Assembly (NCBI GenBank): GCA_021203585.1
Contig: JAJQAW010000078.1
Coordinates: forward strand, 951-6,439
DNA: 5,489 nucleotides
Reading direction: 5' to 3'
DNA from: Rikenellaceae bacterium
GTDB lineage: Bacteria > Bacteroidota > Bacteroidia > Bacteroidales > Rikenellaceae
Positions 1 to 4,285 of the stretch are shown here, one piece after another. The position numbers and the translations under genes were made by a program. The notes below the pieces were generated by a model. It did not search any database and was not told the origin of the DNA. It saw only the letters and a list, made by a program, of their open reading frames with translations. The stretch's first letter is position 1. The number at the start of each line of letters is the position of its first letter.

Positions 1-550
1 CGAAGCTCCGGAACCTTTCGGCCCGTACCAGCATACAAGCTCCCGAGGCCCAGAAAATTTCCCGCGCACGGTCGTATTGTCCGTGGTCCGGTTCCACCGT
101 TTGCAGTACTCTTCCCCGGCAAAAGGAATAACCCAGGCCGTCGATAAATCCTCCGGCCGCACCGGCATATTCGAACCGCTTCGGCTCGACTTCGGAACGG
201 ATTTTAGGCATCACGGCTGCGCATTCCGGATGCAGTTCCAGCTGTTGTTCGAGAGGTTCCAACCAGTTTTCGGAGACCCGAACATCCGAGTTCAGCAAAA
301 GGTAGTACCGAGCCTTCACTTGCTCCAATGCCCGGTTATAACCCTCTGCAAAACCGTAATTCCGTTCCAGCCGGATTTGTCTGACGGTGGGATGTCGGGC
401 CGAAAGCCAGGCGAGCGAATCGTCCGTCGAGCCGTTGTCGGCCACGATGATTTCCCGTTCCCGGCCTGCGGAATGCCGCACTACCGAGGGCAGGAATCGC
501 TCCAGCATTTCCCGTCCGTTCCAGTTTAAAATGACGATGGCCGTTTTCAT
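1..550 (-). CDS. Family 2 glycosyltransferase (3' end beyond the window)
   Basis: This is the N-terminal 183 residues of a GT-A fold, family 2 glycosyltransferase, which transfers a sugar from a nucleotide-sugar donor on the cytoplasmic side of the membrane. My translation from the ATG at 550 shows an opening beta strand ending in LNWNG (residues 8-12). The donor-binding ADNGSTDDS follows at about 37-45, then NYGFAEGYN (64-72). LLLNSDV (84-90) supplies the position of the metal-binding DXD motif, and a WASGACMLVR segment (167-176) resembles the acceptor-side region of rhamnosyltransferase-like members. The ATG overlaps the stop of the upstream acyltransferase gene by 4 bp (ATGA), so the two are probably translationally coupled. 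That pairing suggests a role in lipopolysaccharide or another envelope glycan. The sugar and acceptor cannot be read from the sequence, and the C-terminus lies outside the window. Confidence 0.9.
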   Translation of the reverse strand, partial: MKTAIVILNWNGREMLERFLPSVVRHSAGREREIIVADNGSTDDSLAWLSARHPTVRQIRLERNYGFAEGYNRALEQVKARYYLLLNSDVRVSENWLEPLEQQLELHPECAAVMPKIRSEVEPKRFEYAGAAGGFIDGLGYSFCRGRVLQTVEPDHGQYDRAREIFWASGACMLVRAERFRSF

Positions 551-1443
551 TCGCTATGCTGGGGTTTATGTTTCCACCGCCGGTGCGACCACAGCCATAA
601 TTCCGGCCGCTGCCGTATCATGGCTTCCAGCCGCCGCACATACAACTCTACGATCTGATATTCGTCCAGATCGCCATGGCCGTCATACAACAACTCAAAA
701 CGACCGGTATAATAACCGCTTTTGATCTTTCGAATGTCCAGAAAATAAACCGGCATATGGAATTTCCGGGCTATTTTCCCCGTACCCATAAAAAAAGCGG
801 TCGGTTGATGGTGGAATTGGAACCAATGATCGATTGTGTGCCGTTTGGGAGTCTGGTCGGCGATCAAGGCCAGGGAGAGTGGTTTGGCGCCCGGATTTTT
901 GGTTTTGACCAATTCCCGGACCACTTCCGACGTAGGGATCGGCTCGCTTCCAAAACGGCTCCGTAACTGGCGATAGAACCTCTCGAAGAGCGGATGATGC
1001 AGGTAATGGTAAACGGCCCCCACGCGGTGGTCGGTAAAGAGGGCGAAATTGATCGTGTATTCCCACGACCCGTAATGGGCCATCGCGCAGATCCAGTTTC
1101 GATCCGCCGTTTGTTCCTGAACCTCTTCCGCGTTGAGGTACCGGAACCGTTTTCGAATTTGTTTTTCGCTCATAGAGGTCAAATCGATCGTATCGACGAA
1201 TAGCTCCGAGAGGTGGCGGTAGAATTTCCGTTCGATTTGCTGAAGTTCCGCTGTGGATTTTTCTGGAAAGGCGCGGCTCAGATTTTCCCGCACTACCGTA
1301 GTCCGGTACCCGGCCAGTCGATAGACCAACACATAGATGCAAGGAGCCAGCACTCCGTATAAAAACCAATAGGGTAGCCAACCGACCGCTTTCAATAGGC
1401 CGAGCAGCACTCCGTAGGCAAGGGAATTCCAGGCTTTTTTCAT
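547..1443 (-). CDS. LpxL/HtrB-type lipid A (lysophospholipid) acyltransferase
   Basis: This 298-residue protein belongs to the LpxL/LpxM (HtrB/MsbB) family of inner-membrane acyltransferases. Members add a secondary acyl chain from acyl-ACP to the lipid A precursor at the cytoplasmic face. A hydrophobic N-terminal stretch (about residues 8-44) can anchor it in the membrane. The catalytic HX4E signature is present as H123-YGSW-E128. IADQTPKR (about 194-201) and the FFMGTGKIARK block (217-227) match further conserved family motifs, and the protein ends with the typical LWLWSHRRWK segment (282-291). Length is normal for the family. The ATG at 1443 lies 26 bp after the phosphatase stop codon, and no Shine-Dalgarno is visible. 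The stop overlaps the glycosyltransferase start. Family assignment is firm. The exact acyl chain and position are inference, since some Bacteroidota homologues may act on other lipids such as aminolipids. Confidence 0.93.
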   Translation of the reverse strand: MKKAWNSLAYGVLLGLLKAVGWLPYWFLYGVLAPCIYVLVYRLAGYRTTVVRENLSRAFPEKSTAELQQIERKFYRHLSELFVDTIDLTSMSEKQIRKRFRYLNAEEVQEQTADRNWICAMAHYGSWEYTINFALFTDHRVGAVYHYLHHPLFERFYRQLRSRFGSEPIPTSEVVRELVKTKNPGAKPLSLALIADQTPKRHTIDHWFQFHHQPTAFFMGTGKIARKFHMPVYFLDIRKIKSGYYTGRFELLYDGHGDLDEYQIVELYVRRLEAMIRQRPELWLWSHRRWKHKPQHSE

Positions 1444-1469
1444 GGAGAAACGGGCGGCAGGAGAGGTAA

Positions 1470-2252
1470 TTAAAACAGTTTGGCTCTATAATCGGGATAC
1501 ACCGAGGGATTAGCGACTAAAATTTCCCGGCCGAAAACATAATCCTCGCCGCCGGAAAAATCGGTGACCACGGCGCCGGCATGCCGGGCGATCAGCGCCC
1601 CCGCGGCGACATCCCAGGGTGACAAATTTTTCTGAAAAAAACCGTCAACCCGTCCGTTGGCCACGTAGCACAGGTCGATGGCTGCCGATCCGATGCGCCG
1701 GATTCCGCTCGTCTGGTGCAGTAAAATTTCCATCTGCCGGAGCAGCTCGCCGATGGTCTCTTTGGAAGAATGCGACAGGCCGACTGCGGTCAGAGTGTTT
1801 TCGAATTTGTCGATCGTAGAGACCTGGATTTCTTTTCCGTCCAGATAGGATTTCGCACCCTTCCAGGTATAGTAGCACTCCGTACTGAAAGCCTCGTACA
1901 CCACACCGACTACCACTTCGCTGGCTTCCATCAAGGCCAGGCTCACGCAGTAGGGCGGCAGACCGTGTATAAAATTGGTGGTTCCGTCGAGCGGGTCGAT
2001 GATCCATCGGAAGCGTTGCCCGGAGGCTTGTTGAACGGTTCCTTCTTCGGTGATGAATCCTGCCTGGGGCAATAACTGCTGCAAATCGGCCACGATCATT
2101 TTTTCGGCTTCCTTATCCACATAGGATACCAGGTCGTGCCGCCCCTTTTCCTCCACCCGATCATAGGAGAAAGTTTCCCGCTGTGCCGCGATAAATTCAC
2201 CCGCTTTCCGGGCGGTCCGACATACTTGCTCGCAAATAGCTCGATAATCCAT
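1470..2252 (-). CDS. Inositol-monophosphatase-family phosphatase (SuhB-like)
   Basis: This 260-residue protein is a Mg2+-dependent, lithium-sensitive-type sugar phosphatase of the inositol monophosphatase family. All expected metal and catalytic residues are visible: K36, D46, E69-E70 in ITEEGT, D86 and D89 in the signature IDPLDGTTNF (85-94), and D214 in WDVAAG (213-218). Length is normal. An alternative TTG start at 2270 would add six residues, but it falls inside the promoter -7 box, so I chose the ATG at 2252 (first residues MDYRAICEQ). The gene is probably first in an operon with the acyltransferase and glycosyltransferase downstream. SuhB-like enzymes hydrolyse inositol-1-phosphate and related sugar or polyol phosphates. 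A 3'(2'),5'-bisphosphate nucleotidase (CysQ-like) is a related alternative that sequence alone does not fully exclude, though the motif spacing looks closer to SuhB. Confidence 0.93.
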   Translation of the reverse strand: MDYRAICEQVCRTARKAGEFIAAQRETFSYDRVEEKGRHDLVSYVDKEAEKMIVADLQQLLPQAGFITEEGTVQQASGQRFRWIIDPLDGTTNFIHGLPPYCVSLALMEASEVVVGVVYEAFSTECYYTWKGAKSYLDGKEIQVSTIDKFENTLTAVGLSHSSKETIGELLRQMEILLHQTSGIRRIGSAAIDLCYVANGRVDGFFQKNLSPWDVAAGALIARHAGAVVTDFSGGEDYVFGREILVANPSVYPDYRAKLF

Positions 2253-2267
2253 ACCATAAAATTTCAA

Positions 2268-2275
2268 CAAAGATA
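2268..2275 (-). promoter_or_regulatory. Bacteroidota -7 promoter element for the phosphatase operon
   Basis: On the minus strand the sequence reads TATCTTTG, a full match to the Bacteroidota primary sigma factor -7 consensus TAnnTTTG. It ends 15 nt before the chosen ATG at 2252, so the 5' leader would be only about 10 nt. I see no clear TTTG-like -33 element at the usual spacing. The box overlaps the alternative TTG start, which supports the downstream ATG. Confidence 0.65.
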
Positions 2276-2329
2276 CGAATTCTTATCCGGATATAGGCGC
2301 CCGGCCTCGCGATGGCGGTTGCAGGCCTT

Positions 2330-2341
2330 CCGGAGCTCCGG
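2330..2341. repeat. 12-bp perfect palindrome
   Basis: The sequence CCGGAGCTCCGG is its own reverse complement. It lies in the GC-rich spacer, far from both predicted promoters, so a role as an operator is only a possibility. Palindromes of this length do occur by chance in GC-rich DNA. Confidence 0.5.
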
Positions 2342-2395
2342 CGTACCCTTCCGTTCGGGCCGGGAACTGCGGAGGCGATCGGTTCTGGCGGTGTA

Positions 2396-2413
2396 CCGGC
2401 GCATGTACGCCGG
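2396..2413. repeat. Short GC inverted repeat, 6-bp stem and 6-nt loop
   Basis: CCGGCG (2396-2401) and CGCCGG (2408-2413) are perfect reverse complements around the loop CATGTA. No T-tract follows on either strand, so it does not look like an intrinsic terminator. Function is unknown. Confidence 0.5.
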
Positions 2414-2583
2414 AAGCAGGAATCCCGGTGCGTGATGCGTTTATCCCTCGAGCGCGGCCGGTAGCCGGAGTGCTCGATCCAGGCCGTCGAACGACCTTTA
2501 TATCGGTTTTTGGTACCCGCTTGCCGGCATTCGGTATGGCCTTTGCTCTAAAATCACCGTTTTCAGGCTGTAAAAAGAATTAT

Positions 2584-2591
2584 TACCTTTG
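2584..2591 (+). promoter_or_regulatory. Bacteroidota -7 promoter element for ftsY
   Basis: TACCTTTG matches all fixed positions of the TAnnTTTG consensus. A weak -33 candidate, TTTTC at 2560-2564, lies 19 nt upstream. The element ends 20 nt before the ATG at 2612, so the leader would be about 15 nt. No Shine-Dalgarno is visible in that leader, as is usual in this phylum. Confidence 0.65.
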
Positions 2592-2611
2592 GTGCAAATA
2601 AATGGTGGACC

Positions 2612-3577
2612 ATGGCATTTTTTAATTTCTTCTCGAAAAAAGAGAACAAAGAAAATCTGAATAAGGGACTGGAGAAGACCAAGGAATCGGTATTTTCCAA
2701 GATAACGCGTGCGGTTGCGGGTAAATCCAGTGTGGACGACTAGGTCTTGGACAATTTGGAAGAGGTGCTGATCACTTCGGATGTGGGAGTGGATACCACC
2801 TTGCGGATCATTCGACGCATCGAAGAGCGCGTGGCGCGGGATAAGTATATGAATACCTCCGAATTGAATCGCATATTGAAGGAGGAAATCACCGGTTTGT
2901 TGGAGGAGAATCCCGATCAAAGCCGCGGCGAACTCGGATTTTCCTATGAAAAGAGCGGCGGTAACCCGTTTGTGGTTATGGTAGTAGGGGTCAATGGAGT
3001 AGGAAAGACCACTACCATCGGAAAGATCGCCGCACAATTGGTCAAAGCCGGTAAAAAAGTCTACATCGGCGCGGCCGATACTTTCCGGGCGGCGGCCATC
3101 GATCAGCTGCAGGTATGGGCCGAGCGGGCCGGAGCCACCATGATCCGGCAGGATATGGGATCTGATCCGGCATCGGTGGCCTACGATACGTTAAAATCCG
3201 CTGTGGCCAATCAGGCCGATGTAGTGTTGATCGACACGGCGGGTCGGCTGCACAATAAAGTGAACCTGATGAACGAGCTGACCAAAATTCGCAATGTGAT
3301 GCAGAAGGTCATTCCGGATGCACCGCATGAAGTAATGTTGGTCTTGGACGGCTCTACCGGCCAAAATGCGTATGAGCAGGCCAAGCAATTCACCCAAGCC
3401 ACCCGGGTCACTTCCCTGGCCGTGACCAAATTGGATGGTACGGCCAAAGGAGGGGTGGTGATCGGCATCTCGGATACCTTCAAAATCCCGGTTCGATATA
3501 TCGGTGTCGGGGAAGGGATCGATCATCTGCAAATCTTCGACCGCGCTCAATTTGTGGATAGTTTATTCGGAGAATAG
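2612..3577 (+). CDS. ftsY: FtsY, SRP receptor GTPase, interrupted by an in-frame amber codon
   Basis: FtsY docks ribosome/SRP complexes at the inner membrane; it and Ffh activate each other's GTPase to deliver nascent membrane proteins. Read from the ATG at 2612, the frame has 321 codons. Codon 44 is TAG (2741-2743). A short N-terminus and first N-domain helix (about codons 16-40) precede it. After the stop come the rest of the N domain and a complete G domain: P-loop GVNGVGKTTT (126-135), DTFRAAA (156-162), DTAGR (208-212), TKLD (272-275) and the closing GVGEGIDHL (298-306). As in other Bacteroidota, the acidic A domain is nearly absent. The text around the stop, VDD-stop-VLDNLEEVL, recalls homologues with glutamate there, so GAG to TAG is a single change. 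A TTG at 2747 could restart translation, giving 276 residues. Family identity is certain; whether the product is full length, truncated or absent is not. The true end also uses TAG. Confidence 0.92.
2741..2743 (+). other. In-frame TAG within ftsY codon 44
   Basis: The reading frame from the ATG at 2612 meets TAG here and continues without another stop to 3577. Residues on both sides fit the FtsY family, so this is a point change rather than a frameshift. The next codons are GTC and TTG; the TTG at 2747 is the nearest possible restart codon. I see no Shine-Dalgarno before it. Confidence 0.9.
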
Positions 3578-3690
3578 CCTTCGGGTGTCAAGCTTTCGGG
3601 CGGAAGCGCGAATAAGGCCTGTTGGTAATCCCGGCAAGGCAAAGTCGGAAGTACCGGTATTTTTTTGGATTTATTTACTTGGATACGGAT
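3578..3690 (+). promoter_or_regulatory. ftsY-folB intergenic region
   Basis: These 113 bp carry no recognisable gene. The last 40 bp are T-rich, with a seven-T run at 3660-3666 followed by GG. The octamer at 3660-3667 (seven T then G) matches TAnnTTTG except for the A, so a folB promoter is possible but weak. I found no stem followed by a T-run to mark a clear ftsY terminator, so read-through from ftsY into folB is also possible. Confidence 0.3.
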
Positions 3691-4050
3691 ATGAAATATT
3701 GCGGTGCCATCGAACTGGAAGAGATGGAATTCTATGCCTTTCACGGCTGCTATGAATTGGAAAAAAAAGTGGGAAACCATTTTCGGGTGAGCCTTCGGAT
3801 GGAGGCCGATCTCGATCTTCCGGCTCTTTCCGACCGCGTGCAGGATTCGGTCAATTATGTGGAGGCGTACCAGATCGTGGCGGCTGAAATGGCCAATCCG
3901 TCCAATATATTAGAACATGTGGCCGCCCGCATTTTGGAGGCGGTCTACGATCGTTTTCCACAGTTGAAAAGGGTAACGGTCAAAGTCTCCAAATTGGCTC
4001 CTCCGGTGGGCGGGCCTGTCGGCAAAACTTTGGTGGAGCTAACCCGTTAA
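3691..4050 (+). CDS. folB: Dihydroneopterin aldolase
   Basis: FolB converts 7,8-dihydroneopterin to 6-hydroxymethyl-7,8-dihydropterin and glycolaldehyde in cytoplasmic folate synthesis. The protein is 119 residues, the usual length. It opens with the family pattern FYAFHGCYELEKKVG (14-28). By manual comparison with the Staphylococcus aureus enzyme, the catalytic or binding residues correspond to E24, Y56 in DSVNY, E75 in ILEH, and K101 in VSKLAPPVGG. The ATG at 3691 is preferred because it gives a normal N-terminus; a longer in-frame start at 3622 would add 23 residues unlike the family. It follows ftsY by 113 bp on the same strand, but the two are not functionally linked. Other folate genes are not in the window. 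Identification is confident; members may also show epimerase activity. Confidence 0.94.
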   Translation: MKYCGAIELEEMEFYAFHGCYELEKKVGNHFRVSLRMEADLDLPALSDRVQDSVNYVEAYQIVAAEMANPSNILEHVAARILEAVYDRFPQLKRVTVKVSKLAPPVGGPVGKTLVELTR

Positions 4051-4062
4051 GGTGCCGTGAAT

Positions 4063-4082
4063 TATTGACAAACATATTGACA
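4063..4082 (+). repeat. Direct repeat TATTGACA, two copies
   Basis: TATTGACA occurs at 4063-4070 and exactly again at 4075-4082, separated by AACA, giving a 12-bp period close to one helical turn. The second copy runs into TGACAGTCA (4078-4086), a short odd-length palindrome. It lies just after the folB stop and upstream of the reductase promoter candidates. Same-face repeats of this kind can bind an activator, but no known regulator site is recognised. Confidence 0.5.
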
Positions 4083-4126
4083 GTCAGGAATTTGTATTTA
4101 ATTGTAAGTGTCTGTTTTTCAGCATC

Positions 4127-4140
4127 TTAACAGGTGTTAA
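4127..4140. promoter_or_regulatory. Perfect dyad TTAACA-GG-TGTTAA, candidate operator
   Basis: TTAACA (4127-4132) and TGTTAA (4135-4140) are perfect inverted repeats with a 2-bp centre. The dyad directly abuts TAACTTTT (4141-4148), a 7 of 8 match to the Bacteroidota -7 element. A T-rich -33-like stretch (4114-4120) lies on the other side. A protein bound here would occupy the promoter spacer and could repress. It does not resemble the NrdR box (ACAC-TATATATA-GTGT type). Confidence 0.4.
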
Positions 4141-4148
4141 TAACTTTT
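4141..4148 (+). promoter_or_regulatory. Candidate distal -7 element for the ribonucleotide reductase gene
   Basis: TAACTTTT matches TAnnTTTG at all fixed positions except the last. A T-rich -33 candidate (4114-4120) lies 20 nt upstream. If used, the leader would be about 130 nt and would include the pyrimidine tract and both hairpins. Confidence 0.3.
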
Positions 4149-4161
4149 CGACAATTATCTG

Positions 4162-4188
4162 TTTTTTCTTCTTTTCCTCCTTTTTTTT
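4162..4188 (+). other. 27-nt uninterrupted pyrimidine tract
   Basis: Every base from 4162 to 4188 on the plus strand is C or T, ending in eight T. It sits between the two candidate -7 elements. Such tracts can act as upstream AT-rich promoter elements or bind RNA. No stem precedes it, so it does not look like an intrinsic terminator for folB. Confidence 0.5.
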
Positions 4189-4192
4189 GTAC

Positions 4193-4200
4193 TAAACTTG
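4193..4200 (+). promoter_or_regulatory. Candidate proximal -7 element for the ribonucleotide reductase gene
   Basis: TAAACTTG differs from TAnnTTTG at one fixed position. The start of transcription would be near 4207, which would place both hairpins at the very 5' end of an approximately 80-nt leader. The -33 region is only T-rich with no clear TTTG. Confidence 0.35.
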
Positions 4201-4209
4201 CAGTGACTA

Positions 4210-4250
4210 ATCCGCCGGGATGTGCAGGCGGATGCGGGAGGTTTGCCGCA
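4210..4250 (+). promoter_or_regulatory. Two adjacent leader hairpins upstream of the reductase
   Basis: The first stem pairs ATCCGCC (4210-4216) with GGCGGAT (4227-4233), 7 perfect bp around a 10-nt loop. The second pairs TGCGG (4233-4237) with CCGCA (4246-4250), 5 bp around an 8-nt loop, sharing T4233 with the first. The loop and arm contain GGGAGG (4236-4241), which could instead pair with CCTCC (4255-4259), giving an alternative fold. They look like leader RNA structure. A canonical cobalamin riboswitch is not recognised: the interval is too short and I see no B12-box-like GCCACTG. Confidence 0.4.
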
Positions 4251-4285
4251 CTTCCCTCCTTGTTGTAACTTCAAAAAATACCTCT

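Larger units (their letters stand above)
2276..2583. other. GC-rich spacer between divergent promoters, no recognised gene
   Basis: About 310 bp lie between the two divergent -7 boxes. I compared its readable frames with known families and saw no recognisable protein. In particular I saw no rpmG or DUF4295-type small gene, which often sits upstream of ftsY in Bacteroides relatives. No tRNA is evident. The central part (about 2290-2500) is strongly GC-rich and contains several short perfect palindromes. The last 80 bp become AT-rich towards the ftsY promoter. A decayed gene or a small RNA cannot be excluded by eye. Confidence 0.6.

Noticed and set aside
695..1381. Long minus-strand open frame of 228 codons inside the acyltransferase gene
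   Set aside because: It is another frame of the same strand within a gene with clear LpxL motifs; its translation shows no domain and is rich in Arg, Gly, Pro and Ser.
2391..2425. SRP RNA domain IV next to ftsY (CCGGAAGCAGG resembles the GGAAGCAG segment)
   Set aside because: The conserved 5' partner GUCAGG and the GNRA-type tetraloop are missing; the loop here is CATGTA and the surrounding pairing does not fit the SRP hairpin.
2136..2435. Plus-strand open frame running from the phosphatase gene into the spacer
   Set aside because: It is mostly antisense to the phosphatase gene, is arginine-rich in the way GC-rich non-coding frames are, and matches no family I recognise.
2741..2743. Genome-wide reassignment of TAG to an amino acid
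   Set aside because: TAG also terminates ftsY at the family's usual C-terminus, and the other complete genes in the window stop at TAA or TGA, so there is no sign of recoding beyond this one codon.
2498..3037. Minus-strand open frame of 179 codons over the ftsY 5' region
   Set aside because: It lies antisense to clearly coding ftsY sequence and shows no recognisable domain.
4201..4285. Canonical cobalamin riboswitch before the B12-dependent reductase
   Set aside because: The interval is too short for the known aptamer of about 200 nt and I see no B12-box sequence such as GCCACTG. Structured RNA remains possible, so it is reported as hairpins only.
4051..4285. NrdR box upstream of the ribonucleotide reductase gene
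   Set aside because: No sequence close to the ACAC-TATATATA-GTGT pattern was seen; the TTAACA dyad is different.
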